Source: Bolinopsis microptera
Taxonomy: Eukaryota > Ctenophora > Tentaculata > Lobata > Bolinopsidae
Direction of reading: 5' to 3'
Length of the DNA: 64,000 bases
Assembly: GCF_026151205.1 (NCBI RefSeq)
Contig: NC_087077.1
Coordinates: 9,663,983 to 9,727,982, forward strand
Position numbers and translations under genes: made by a program. Below, one piece after another: positions 44,993 to 55,924 of this stretch. The notes beneath the pieces are model-generated. The model was given only the letters and a program-made list of their open reading frames with translations, searched no databases and was not told the origin of the DNA. Each line of letters begins with the position of its first letter. Within the stretch, counting starts at the first letter, position 1.

Positions 44993-45628
44993 GCTAGCAT
45001 CGAGTACGATACGACGCGCAATTGTGCTTGAAGTGACGACGCGCACGAGCGATAAGGAGCTACTTATCGCTCGATCGACCGAAGGATAAGTCCGCGCGGC
45101 ACCCGACTACCATGAGCCTAAGGCTTATGAAAGATTCTTTCAATGGCAACCTTGAAGAGAATTGAGAATAAAGTCAATGCCTTCACTGGTCCATGGCAAT
45201 GTGCTTACAAGCAGGGTAGATCATGTGCTGACATTGTATGGTGCCAGCGTGTGATGTTATCAGTTGTCCAGAGGAAGAGGTGGGAATACCATCGTATGGG
45301 GATCGACATGTCTAGCATCGAGTACGATACGACGCGCAATTGTGCTTGAAGTGACGACGCGCACGAGCGATAAGGAGCTACTTATCGCTCGATCGACCGA
45401 GCGATAAGTCCGCGCGGCACCCGACTACCATTAGCCTAAGGCTTATGAAAGATTCTTTCAATGGCAACCTTGAAGAGAATTGAGAATAAAGTCAATGCCT
45501 TCACTGGTCCATGGCAATGTGCTTACAAGCAGGGTAGATCATGTGCTGACATTGTATGGTGCCAGCGTGTGATGTTATCAGTTGTCCAGAGGAAGAGGTG
45601 GGAATACCATCGTATGGGGATCGACATG
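44993..45628. repeat. 318-bp tandem duplication across transposon end and LINE
   Basis: The segment holding the last ~115 bp of the right terminus plus about 195 bp of the LINE reverse transcriptase is present twice (offset exactly 318, for example ATGGCAACCTTG at 45143 and 45461). The junction shares CTAG. As a result there are two copies of the transposon tip (ending about 45112 and 45430). Confidence 0.85.
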
Positions 45629-46714
45629 TCTAGTGCCTTTGACACTATACGACGATCTACCATCCTCGATCTTCTTGTTGAGTGTGGCTGTGATGATGAC
45701 GAAGTCCGTTTGGTAAGACTTTTGCTTTCCAACACCAAGCTCAAAGTCAACATCAACGGTACACTGTCTGCTGAATTCCAGAGTTTTCTCGGTGCATTCC
45801 AAGGTGACTGTCTGTCTGGATGCTTGTTCACACTTGTCTTAGCGGGTGCCTTGCGTGACCTCCGTAACAGGCTTGAAACTGCAACGAATAGGCCTAACCC
45901 ACCTATCACCGATATTGGTCTTCCACTTGACAGTGAGTATGCTGATGATATCGACTTCAATGATGAAGATGAAGACAATTTGAGGGAGCTGTTGCCTATT
46001 GCAACAGAAGTCCTTAAAGATTGGAATCTCTTCGTTAACGAAGACAAAACTGATTTCACTCATGTGTACTTAGCTGAAAAGGGAGCTAAAGACGAGCAGG
46101 GTAAGCCGATTGCAGGGAACGAGCTCTGGAGAAAGAGTATTACGCTTGGCTCCATGCTTTGTAGTAAGGAGGACATCTCTAGAAGGATATGTCTGGGATA
46201 TGCCGCGTTTAACAAATACAAGAAAGCTTGGAACCATAAGATCCCTCTGAGCAAGAGGCTTCTGTTGTATGAGGCTCTGGTAGTATCCGTTTAAATGTAC
46301 AATTCATCTTGCTGGGCTGCCCCTAAATCAGTATTGGAAAAACTAGATATTGCTCACAGACGTCATCTGCGATCAATTTTGAATTACAAATACCCTCACA
46401 TCATCTCCAACAAGAACTTGTATAAACGCTGCAATAGCGAACCATTGTCAGCTAAAGTGGCTCGTAGTCGGTGGAGGATGCTCGGACATGTACTGCGTGG
46501 GCCTACAGATGGCCCAGCCTATTCGTCGCTTGTTTTTGCTGTCAACACCTTACAGCTTCAAGGGCGGCGTGGAAGACCGCAGTCAAACCTTTTCTCACTG
46601 ATTCTACACGACCTTAGTGTCCGAAAATTATCGTTAAATAATTTATGTGATTTAGACTATTTAATGTTAATTGCTCAGAATAGAGTTAAATGGAGAAGTA
46701 TGCAAATTGCATGA
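45431..46714 (+). mobile_element. Host LINE, 3' part: reverse transcriptase palm and C-terminus
   Basis: The frame continues the LINE cut at 32485. Motifs: ILSMATLKRIENKV; MSSAFDTIRRSTI (catalytic Asp of motif A, about 45629); FLGAFQGDCLSGCLFTLVLA (motif B); SEYADDIDF (YADD, about 45937); then ALVVSV, a TAA stop at 46292-46294, and without a frame change YNSSCWAAPKSVLEKLDIAH, RWRMLGHVLRG and GRRGRPQSNLF to 46714. The in-frame TAA inactivates the protein in addition to the transposon insertion. Confidence 0.8.
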
Positions 46715-47272
46715 CTTTTGTTTGAGAAAGATTAGGGGACAGAAATGTTTACTTTGTTTACTATCTGTTTCTTAGAGCTTTTGTTTATATATATATACTT
46801 ACTAATTTTATAATTTTTACTGGAAGTGTCTTTAGTTTTTTAGAACTGAAATAAATCAAATTGTCGACGCAAAACAAGTCGTCTTTTTCAAGTTATCATG
46901 TCTCAACTATAATTAATACTAATACAGCTAATATTCTTAGCATAATAAATAGCGCTTGTCCTTTGTTAATATATTTTTCTTGATGATATCACACATTCAG
47001 TGTTCCGTATTAAAATAGTTAATATTATCACGCCCAATTCATAGAATGGACAGTCCGTATTTATAATATAATATAATATAAGAATATAGATGATGATGAG
47101 GGAATAGTTGTGGAGGGTACTGTACTGATGGTCACTGCTATACATAAAGTCAGCCGTTCCACATGATGGACGGCTCTGTCACAACTCAGCTATCAGTATT
47201 TTCCTTCAGATATTTTTTCAGTTTAACGGCTTGTGTTTATTTGTTTCCCCCTTTGGTTTTCAAAGCGACAAC
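46715..47272. other. AT-rich spacer downstream of GPCR 4 and LINE
   Basis: Contains the presumed 3' UTR of the LINE and an AATAT repeat near 47058-47085. No gene is seen. Confidence 0.35.
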
Positions 47273-48280
47273 TCAATCTGAGACTGGGATATCGTTGAAA
47301 CAGTCCTGTTCCTGATAGTGTTGGTGGTGCTGAAACTGTCGCGGGGGTTTCTTTATCCATTTTCTCATGTCTTTCATCCTCCACAGATACAGGAGTGGGT
47401 TCAGAGCTGCATTTAGAACAATGCAAAATATTTCGCTGATCATCCAGCTGTAAAAATGCACGAATTTGTTGTTGTAGAATGACCATGGAAAATTTGGCCA
47501 ATATAAACTGAGGGTGAGTAGAGCATTGTTGAAGAACGAGAGAGAATTACAGACGAGGAAATTAACTGAAAAGTAAATGATCGTTAGTGATGCTTGCCGA
47601 TTTCTCCTTTGGGAAGCATCTGTTAAATGATGAGTGTTAAGTCTTGCTGTAGAAACCACCACTGAAACGAAAACAACCATGGGAGGGATTCCAAGACACA
47701 AACAGAAGTTAATCATGTAAAAGGTATTGAAGTCATTAAAGGCCTCTGTTGGTCCAACTGTACAAAATCCCAAACTATAGAAATAAATGTAATCCTGTAG
47801 GATCATATCAATCGTATTCCATGCTGAGTGGTACAGGACAGCTGCGATGATCGAGATGATGACGAATTTTTTGTTTATCTTGTAGAATGGGAACAGGATG
47901 ACAATAGTTCTAGTCAAAGCGAGTAACATCGCCACATAGATGGAAATGACTTGAACCAAGAGGACAGTGAAATACCACATCCTACAGAAATGTCTGTTGC
48001 CGAATAAGCCAGGATGTCTTCTATCTAACAAATTAAAAGTTACTGGAAGATGGATGATACTGGACACTATGTCTAAGGAGCAAGCTGATATGTACAGAAG
48101 ATTTGAGAGATTCCGTTTTCTTATCTGAAGAAAGTACCTCAAAGCTAGACAATTGCCCGGAAGTCCTATCACCAAACATATCAGGAATCCTGTTGCTATC
48201 AAGCCATCATATACTCTGTACTCAGTTAGTTGGAGAAGACTAACATCTGGTGTAGTTGGTGGATGTTCTGTTGTATTCAT
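47273..48280 (-). CDS. Class A orphan GPCR, paralogue 4, frameshifted tail
   Basis: A 335-residue, intronless receptor, the most diverged of the four (about TM2-TM5), with GNCLALRYF, a TM3 end of ALTRT and NPLLYLWRMK. The NTT sequon at residue 2 is present. Up to KKP in helix 8/tail it parallels paralogue 2. There a run of five G (plus strand, 47343-47347) holds one base more than in paralogue 2, and the tail switches to an unrelated frame (RQFQHHQHYQ, ending VSD). The neighbouring frame still encodes a paralogue-2-like tail (SFSTTNTIRNRTVST, stop near 47266). The transmembrane core is intact, so the receptor may still work with a changed tail, or the extra G may be a sequencing error in a homopolymer. 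Confidence 0.8.
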   Translation of the reverse strand: MNTTEHPPTTPDVSLLQLTEYRVYDGLIATGFLICLVIGLPGNCLALRYFLQIRKRNLSNLLYISACSLDIVSSIIHLPVTFNLLDRRHPGLFGNRHFCRMWYFTVLLVQVISIYVAMLLALTRTIVILFPFYKINKKFVIISIIAAVLYHSAWNTIDMILQDYIYFYSLGFCTVGPTEAFNDFNTFYMINFCLCLGIPPMVVFVSVVVSTARLNTHHLTDASQRRNRQASLTIIYFSVNFLVCNSLSFFNNALLTLSLYWPNFPWSFYNNKFVHFYSWMISEIFCIVLNAALNPLLYLWRMKDMRKWIKKPPRQFQHHQHYQEQDCFNDIPVSD

Positions 48281-48479
48281 GTCCTGAGTTTGCGTATTTT
48301 ATGATGTTTCATGCCAATTTGAAATTTAAATTAAGAAAATTCAAACAATGAATAATTGAATTTGATATTTATATAAAATCTAAATATCTACCCCAGTAGC
48401 AGGAATGTGTTGAGTGTGGTTACCCATGAAAATTGGTAGAAACAGAAGCTGGAAATAGCAAACATAATGGTACTTATAC

Positions 48480-48935
48480 TCACCTAGAGAACGTGAATCT
48501 TTATAGTAGGTCCTTCTGGGCAGTTAGGTGATGTTTAGCACATCGCTTGTGGTAAGTACGCCTCTACTTATCTCAAAATGTCTTGGCTATATGTATACAT
48601 TTATATTTTTAACCCTCACGTTAACCCAATTTTAATGATGATTGTTGGGTAATAAACCCCCAAGTAGGGTTAGTGGACACAAATACAACTAGGATTAACA
48701 AAACAAAACCACCAATAATAAGGGTTCACAAACGCTGTTTATATTCGCCAAAACAGGTGCCTCACTTTTAAATAGGATATGAGTACCATTACTGTTGAAC
48801 TTCCTCCAAAGTTTATATATAGCTAAGGCATTTTGAGATACGTAGAGGCGTACTTATCGGTATCACTAACTCGATTACACTTAAGCTTAACTGCCCGGAA
48901 GGGCCCATTATAAGGATTCACCTACTCCAGTTTTT
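48480..48935. mobile_element. Fold-back element, about 450 bp
   Basis: The left arm (about 48488-48600, with GGTAAGTACGCCTCTACTTA and CTCAAAATGTCTTGGCTATA) is the inverted copy of the right arm (about 48815-48930, with TAGAGGCGTACTTATC and CTGCCCGGAAGG). The outer bounds are fuzzy. It has no coding capacity. Confidence 0.6.
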
Positions 48936-49559
48936 GAACAAAATTTGCAATTTTTCTAGTTTTTGGCAAAAAATTTACAGTATCTATTATTTTGAAACAA
49001 TTTTTAAAGGGTCGTAATTAGGCTCAGCTGAGCGAGACGAAACTTTTGTTACTCATACTTATATTTAAAGAAGTAATATTTTATAAAATCGTTGGACCCG
49101 AAGATACAGGTCGACCCAATTCACAGTGAATTGCAATTATTCACACTTTAGGGCACCGTATGGTACCAACGTGTTTCAAAATCGGAGACAACAACTTCTG
49201 TGCTAACTCATAATGCTAATTGCACTGACTATTGCCCATTGTCAAAATTAGTTACAGCTGCAGTACACTACAAGACATTTGTTATTGAACTTGTAGATGT
49301 GATTGCTTTGTGTACCCTATTTTAGGGTAAACCATGATTGGTAAACAGATAAATAACATGTTTGGTAATCTATTTAGTATGTCATCTTACAAATAACAAA
49401 TAACGTGATCCCCTTATTTATTATTTTCCTTGCTAAACTGAAACAACAATCTTAAGAAACCTTATTAGTAGGAATGTCAGTTCATGAATCAGAAGTAATT
49501 GAGGGGGTTCTCATTAAAGAAAAGATGGCAGATGGTCAGCAGGTTGACACTAAATCAAT
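48936..49559. other. No feature recognised
   Basis: AT-rich sequence without recognisable coding, RNA or repeat structure. Confidence 0.3.
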
Positions 49560-50345
49560 CTTGCCCTGGCCCTCTTTATTGTGCACATGAAATTAATGTG
49601 AAGATGACGCCGAAAAATATAATGTGAAAAATGCCGGCGTATTGGCTAAACAGTCAGAATTTAGTTTTGAACACTTAAAAACCAAGTCACAAACGGAGAA
49701 GTTGTAAAGACGGGCGATATCAAGGATTTGTGTGGCGAACTTGTTAAAGCTTAACCTCTGGACTATAAAGAATTTCAGTGTGATAGTTGTAATCTTCCAG
49801 TTACACCATTTAATACATCGCCTAATGAAGGAGAGTCCCATCCTGTTCCTGAAATTACCGAGCCTCATGGAAATGTGGGTGACCTTATGTTAAAGATACA
49901 ATTCTATCTGAACCTGGACAGAAGTCAGCTCGGCTCGTTAACAAATCTCTCAAATGTACACTGTGTGACTTTAGGACTAACTTTCCTAGCATATTTAAAA
50001 TGCACATACGGAAGCATACCGGAGAGAGACCGTATAAATGTGATGTGTGTGGCTATTCAGCTGCCCACAACAGTAGTTTTCAAGTTCACTAACGAACACA
50101 CACGGGAGAGAAACCTCACCACTATACTGTCTGCGACTATAAGGCGGGGACGGCAGCAACTTTGAAAAGGCATATAAGCATATAGTTTCTCATAACAGAG
50201 AAAAACCTTTTATTTGTAAAAAGTGTGCTTTCAAGACTAACCGATCAGGTAGTCTGACGAAACATTTGTTGACTCATAGTAAACCAAGGCCGTTTGGCTG
50301 CGAATATTGTGATTGTAATCCTCGGTCCAAGAAACGTTATGATCT
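49560..50345 (+). pseudogene. C2H2 zinc-finger protein pseudogene
   Basis: Pieces of Krueppel-type fingers with the HTGExP linker are readable: LKCTLCDFRTNFPSIFKMHI, then RKHTGERPYKCDVCGYSAAH; a stop right after NSSFQVH; then RTHTGEKP and DYKAGTAATLKRHI; and after a shift REKPFICKKCAFKTN and KHLLTHSKPRPFGCEYC. Upstream, EFQCDSCNLP suggests another degenerate finger. At least two stops and two frameshifts break the frame, and no introns are seen between fingers, so it could be a processed copy. Function is lost. Confidence 0.7.
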
Positions 50346-51318
50346 TTATCAAATATTTTTATTTATTTAAGGCGTTTTATGAAATAATTGATTCATTTCT
50401 CAAAGAATAAGAACGATTGTAAGTGAAAACCCTTTGATAAAATCCCCTACCATTCAACTATTCAAATTTTAGGAATGTACCCTATCCCGGGTTCTCCTAT
50501 TTGTCACCCCATATGATTCAGCCTAATGTAATTAGCAAGTGACATGTACATATCATCATTGGAGGTACAGATCTCAGGCCATTAACGATACCAATCAGAG
50601 AGGACACATGCTTTATGCTCTTATGTACTGCGAATCTCCCTGCTTGACACTGAGTCACTGAGTGTCCACCGAATTACCGGGAACTCATCATATATCAACC
50701 CGGCGGGCTAAAGCCCTTGTGTGGATATGCAATTTAGCACGCGCATGCGTGTCCTATACTTTATACATCCCGAAGTGCTGACCCCCCCCCCCCCCCCCCC
50801 CCCTTCCTCGACTTGTTTTGAAATGACCATCTTTAGAGCAGAGCTCCTGTTGAACCCGTGGGTTCGTTTTATTAGAACTAATATTCCTGGAAATCACTAA
50901 GTTTATAGTTTAGTGAGTAAGAAATTAAATTGAATAGTGAATACGATGTGTGTTTCTTGATATGATGAATAACTTCATAAATTCTAAGAATGAATTTTGA
51001 AATTCCCTGAAATAAAATTTCAGTTCATAAAACCAAATTTTACTTCCTTTTATAATTTGTAACTGAGAGATTTCTCCGAAATAACAAATTTCAACAACAC
51101 AATATATTCTACCGAGCTATATAAATTTTATTAATGTTCGAACTCGTTTCATAACATACACCGAATCATATTTTTATCGTTTTGTATATTAAAATAAACT
51201 TGAACACTTTCTTATCGCAGAAGTTCTCTTTATGTCACAGTTAACAATTTATAGCTAAACTGAATGTTAATTAAACTTAACAGCGAGGGGTTAATTAACT
51301 TTAACTCTTGAATAGGTG
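50346..51318. other. Spacer with a C22 run, upstream of reductase gene A
   Basis: A 22-C homopolymer lies at 50782-50803. No coding content is seen. The last few hundred bases should contain the promoter of the gene at 51319. Confidence 0.35.
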
Positions 51319-54300
51319 ATGGGTAAGAAGTTACTGGTACTAGGAGCCTCTGGTAACACTGGTCAACATCTGGTGAAACAGGCGCTCGAGAGAGACCACC
51401 ATGTTACCGCTCTGGTGAGTTGAAGTTGAGAATTATTAGATGGGTTCTTGTTTTTATTCGAAATTTATTACCCGTAAACTTTTCCGTTTGAGTTTTAATC
51501 AAGTGATCTTTAACTTGATGAATTTTACAGGTCAGGGATCCAGCAAAGATAGAGATAAAGCACGATAAACTCTCTGTAGAGAAATGTGACGTCTTCAACA
51601 AAGAAGAAATGAGACCACATTTAGAGAATGCTGAGGTTGTGCTGTCTTGTTTGGGGTTTCCTCTTCAGAGAAAAGAACCTGTCCCGTAGGTCATGATCGT
51701 GATCCTATAAAGATTGGGGGGGGGGGGGGGGGTCCAACCCGATGTCCGATATGAGGGTTGATGAGGCCAAAATCGGAATCGGAAAAATCGGAAAAATCGG
51801 AAAATTGAGAAATTTACAGAATCGATCTCTAAATTCTAAAACCTCTCAGAAGTGATATAATTCAACCAGAACCCCTACATATAATTTAATGCTATATTGT
51901 TATGAGAAAACAAACCAATTGGACATTCCAATAGTATGTTTTATGTGTTTTTCCACTGCAGGGGCTAGTATGCTCACTACTAGTTGGAGTTGTCATGTAC
52001 TCCCAGACCCGAGTGCTTTGGCCTCTTGACGTGAGATCGATTGTTTCTGCTCATTAATTTTATCCCTGTTACTTGTTATTATGTATTAGTACAACACTAG
52101 GTACCGGGTTATATTTTGTGGTCCGGTCTTTAAACATACCATAAAATCACTAGTACACTGCACCTTAAATGTATAGTCAAGTACATTTGTATCGTAACAC
52201 ATGTTTGGCTGGGGGATCATGTTTTGTGTCCGTTCGGTACCCTGTATTTTCAAAACGGACAAAAAGTAGGGCGGACAAAAACGGACAAAAACAGACAAAA
52301 CATTTAGATGTCCTCCTCCTCCTCCTCTTAAGTCTTCCTCCTCCTGAGTCCTTCTCCTCCTCAGTCCTCTTCAGTCCTCTTCCTGACTCCTCGTCCTCCT
52401 CCTTCTCCTCAGTCCTCCTCACCCTCCTCCTCTATCCCCTTCTCCTCCTCAGTCCTACTCCCAGTCCTCCTCCTTCTCCTTCTCCTTCTCAGTTCTCCTC
52501 CTCCTCATCCTCATTTCTCCTCCTCATCCTCCTCCTGATCCTCCTTCTCCTCCCCATCCGTCCTCCTCAGTCCTCCTCATAGTCGTCCTCCTCCTCCTGA
52601 GTCCTCCTCCTCATCCTCCTCCACCTCCTGAGTCCTCCTCCTGATCCTCATCCTCCTCCTCAGTCATCCTCCTCTTCCTCCTCAGTCCTCCCCCAGTCCT
52701 CCTTCTCCTTCTCCTCCTCCTCATCCTCCTCCTCCTTCTCCTCCTCATCAGTCCTCATCCTCTGTCCTCCTCATGATCGTCCTCGTCCTCATCCTCGTCC
52801 TTAGTCCTCGTCCTCCTTATCCTCCTCCTTAGTCCTCCCCCAGTCCTCCTCATCATCCTCCTCCTTCTCCTCCTCCTGATCCTCCTCCTCCTCCTTCTCC
52901 TCTTTCTTCTCCTCCTAATCATTCCTCCTCCTCAGTCGTCCTCCTCCTCCTCCTCGTCCTTAGTCCTCGTCCTCGTCCTCGTCCTCCTCAGTATTCCTCC
53001 TCAGACCTCATCAGTCCTCATCTTCATCATCCTCCTCAACAGTCCTCCTCCTCCTCCTTCTTCTCCTCAGTCTTCCTCCTCAGTCCTCCGCCTCCTTCTC
53101 CTTCTCATCAGTCCTCCTCCTCCTCAGCCTCCTCCTCCTCGTCCTCCTCCTTAGTCCTCATCCTCCTCGTCAGGTCTCCTCGTCAGTCCTTCTCATCCTC
53201 CTCAGTCCTTCTCCTCATCGTCAGTCCTCCTCCTCCTCAGTCCTCCTCAGTCCTCCTCCTCCTTCTCCTACTCCTAAGTCCTCCTCCTTCTCCTCCTCAG
53301 TCTTCCTCCTCAGTCCTCCTCCTCCTTCTTCTTCTCATCAGTCCTCCTCCTCCTCCTTAGTCCTCATCCTCCTCCTCCTCCTCAGTCCTCCTTCTCCTCC
53401 TTCTCCTCCTTTTCCTCCTTCTCCTCCTACTCCTAAGTCCTCCTCCTCAGTCCTCCCCCAGTCCTCCTCCTCATTAGTCCTCCCCAGTCCTCCTTCTCCT
53501 CCTCATCCTCAGTCCTCCTTCTGATCCTCATCATCCTCCTCAGTCCTACCCCAGTCCTCCTCTTCCTCAGTCCTCCCCAAGTCCTCCTCTTCCTCAGTCC
53601 TTCCCAGTCCTCCTTCTCCTCCTCCTCCTCCTCAGTCCTCCCCAAGTCCTCCTCTTCCTCAGTCCTCCCCAAGTCCTCCTCTTCCTCAGTCCTCCTCCCC
53701 CAGTCCTCCTTCTCCTTCTCCTCATCCTCAGTCCTCCTCTTCAGTCCTCCTCGTCCTTAGTCCTCGCGTCCTCTTAGTCCTCCTCCTCCTCCTCCTCCCC
53801 GTCCTCAGTCCTCCTCCTCCTCCTCCTCCTCCTCCTCCTGAGTCCTCCTCCTCTGGAGTCCTCCTCATCCTCAGTCCTCATCCTCAGTCCTCCTCCTCAG
53901 TCCTCCTCGTCCTTAGTCCTCCCCCAGTCCTCCTTTTCCTCATCCTCAGTCCTCCTCCTCAGTCCTCGTTCTTCTCCTTTTTAACAGTCCTCCTCCTCAG
54001 TCTTCCTCCTCGTCCTCGCTCTCGTCCTCCTCCTTCTCCTCCTTCTCGTCTTCCTCCACAACAATCCTGCTCCTCTTCTTCAGTCCTCTCTCTCCTCTTC
54101 AGTCCTCCTCCTCCTCAGTCCTCCTCGGTCCTCCTCTTTCTCCTCAGTCTTCCTCCTTCTCCTCCTCCTCCTCAGTTCTCATCCTCATCCTCCTCCTCCT
54201 TCTTCTCTTCCTTCTCCTCCTCCTCAGTCCTCCTCCTCGTCCTTAGTCCTCGTCCTCATCCTCATCGTCCTTAGTCCTCGTCCTTAGTCCTCGTCCTCAT

Positions 54301-55924
54301 CCTCCTAGTCCTCGTCCTGGTCCTCCTCAGTCTTCCTCCTCTGTCCTCCTCAGTCCTCCTTCTCCTCAGTCCTCCTCCTCCTCCTCATCAGTTAACACAA
54401 TTTATTGTTACTAAAATGTTTTTAAACACATTTGAGTCTGTAACATATTGACATGTTACTGTTACTGACTCAAAATGTGCTCGAGAATATTTTTGTTTAA
54501 CAGAGTTTTACTCTCCAGTACTATGGAAAAGTTGTTACATGATAAATAAAGATTTTGATAAATAAAGTGATTTTCATCCCTTTTAATGTTATCAAAAATT
54601 GTGTAGACTATTCTTTGTATCTAACTGAGGATTGGAAGTTTGAGAAAGGACCATGGTCATTAACCGTGCTACCCATTTCTGCAGATAGCCTGTTACAAAT
54701 TGTGGAGACAATTTAAATCAAAAGTTACTAAAGCGTTCGCTATTTGTTACGATTGTTATTACCAACCGTACCTCTTTCAATTGTGGACCGGGGTGGATGT
54801 TTCTGTCAAACAAGAGTTGATACGACAGTGTGTTGTTTTTTTCGGACGAAACGATTCTTGTTTGGAACAATATACCATTTTGGGGTTCTGGGACCACCAC
54901 CAATCGATTTCTTGTCATATTTAAGTACAGAAATAGCTACCTATATCGCCTAGAAACCTCAGAGGGAAGATTTAAATTTTCCCGATTTTTCCGATATGAG
55001 GGTTGATGAGGCCAAAATCGGGATCGGAATGATCGGAAATGATCGGGTTGGACCCCCCCCCCCAAAGATTTTTTGAAGTTATCGATTTTACTGTTGAAAA
55101 CCAATCAATTATTATTCAGCAATCAGCATAGATAGCAGAGCTAACATAGCATCATATTGAATTGCTCAGGTACTATTTACAAGTTGCTCAAGTTCTATCA
55201 GAGACAATGCATGAGTTTGGAAAACGAAGAGTCGTCTTCATGCATTCATGGTACAAAATTTTCCTTGTTTTCACATTTTGAGATTTTATCTAGTATGGGT
55301 GGGAACAGTAAAAGGAGCATTTTAACTTGCTCCCGACGTGTCTTCAAGTTCAGATTAGAATCTGCCTCAAATTTGCGTTTACCGTTCAAACTTCAGACTA
55401 ATTTGTTTCCAGGTACACGCATCCAGAATCTCGAGCTAGATGCCGAGGATTCTTTCTGAAAAACTTCTTTCTACCCTACGTTATAGGACAGTCCCTTAAC
55501 GGAATGAGACTGAGTGAGGAGTACCTTGACAGTACTGATCATCTTGATTACACTTGTATTCAGCCAGCTCATTTGCTGGATGGACCTGTTACAGGTTGGC
55601 CAAGTTTTTTTTGTCGCCCAATTTTAAGTTATATCAGATCCTATGAAATACGCTAATATCTAGAGTTTTGATTTTCGTGGACAGGTATTGCTATAATTTC
55701 AGCCTGTCCTGATATTGTCAGGTAGGTATTAAAACTAGCTGTATGAGTTTAACTTTGTAATTCCAACAGATAAGAAGTTCATATTGAATGAAACAGACTC
55801 TTGTATCGCCGATGCTGCACAAGAAATCAACAGAGCTGATGTAGCTAGGTACATGCTGGACGTTATTGATGATGAGAGTAGCTACAGGAAGATAAGAGCT
55901 ATTGGTGTTGGTGTGGATGGCTAG
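51319..55924 (+). CDS. NAD(P)-binding flavin-reductase/NmrA-like protein, gene A
   Basis: Five exons: 51319-51414, 51531-51685, 55170-55250, 55413-55594 and 55770-55924, giving 222 residues; splice phases match genes B and C. Exon 1 holds the Rossmann nucleotide-binding loop (KLLVLGASGNTGQHLV), exon 2 the VRDP and DV...AEVVLSCLG strands, exon 4 DHLDYTCIQPAHLLDGPVTG, and exon 5 INRADVARYMLDVI. This order is that of biliverdin reductase B and related atypical short-chain dehydrogenases, which reduce flavins or quinones with NADPH in the cytosol. The exact substrate cannot be told. Intron 2 is 3.5 kb because of an inserted repeat element (51716-55063). The donor after exon 3 (TG|GTACAA) is weak but conserved in gene B. 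Confidence 0.8.
51716..55063. mobile_element. 3.35-kb element with 7-bp target duplication in intron 2
   Basis: Flanked by AAAGATT at 51709-51715 and 55064-55070. The tips are 17 G followed by TCCAACCCGAT at the left, and ATCGGGTTGGA followed by 11 C at the right, an inverted repeat. Next to each tip lies the same block in direct orientation (CCGATATGAGGGTTGATGAG and following). The interior is mostly pyrimidine repeat, plus about 600 bp of unassigned sequence at each side. No transposase is visible. Confidence 0.7.
52304..54392. repeat. 2.1-kb pyrimidine-rich (TCC)n tract
   Basis: Nearly pure C/T on the plus strand, made of TCC/TCT trinucleotides punctuated by CAGTCCTCC words. It lies in the sense orientation of intron 2 of gene A. 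The open frames in it (Ser/Leu-rich or Glu/Arg-rich) are repeat artefacts. Confidence 0.95.

Larger units (their letters stand above)
32486..45112. mobile_element. 12.6-kb palindromic DNA transposon (KDZ/Zisupton-like)
   Basis: Terminal inverted repeats begin TTAGGCTCATGGTAGTCGGG at the left and end with the complement at about 45112. The inverted similarity does not stop at the tips: the left arm to 36556 is a near-copy of the right arm from 39614 outward, reversed. The arms differ in length (about 4.1 and 5.5 kb) because of a nested LINE (41486-42452) and a longer 22-bp minisatellite in the right arm. The unique centre (36557-39613) holds an 18-bp minisatellite, a palindrome and the transposase start. 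The whole unit interrupts one LINE, whose reading frame resumes on the far side, so it probably moved as one piece. No clean target duplication was found. Confidence 0.75.

Noticed and set aside
45523-46059. 178-codon minus-strand ORF
   Set aside because: Antisense shadow of the LINE reverse transcriptase with its YADD motif on the plus strand.
52169-53672. ORFs rich in Ser/Leu (+) or Glu/Arg (-)
   Set aside because: They lie in the (TCC)n tract and have no sequence outside the repeat.
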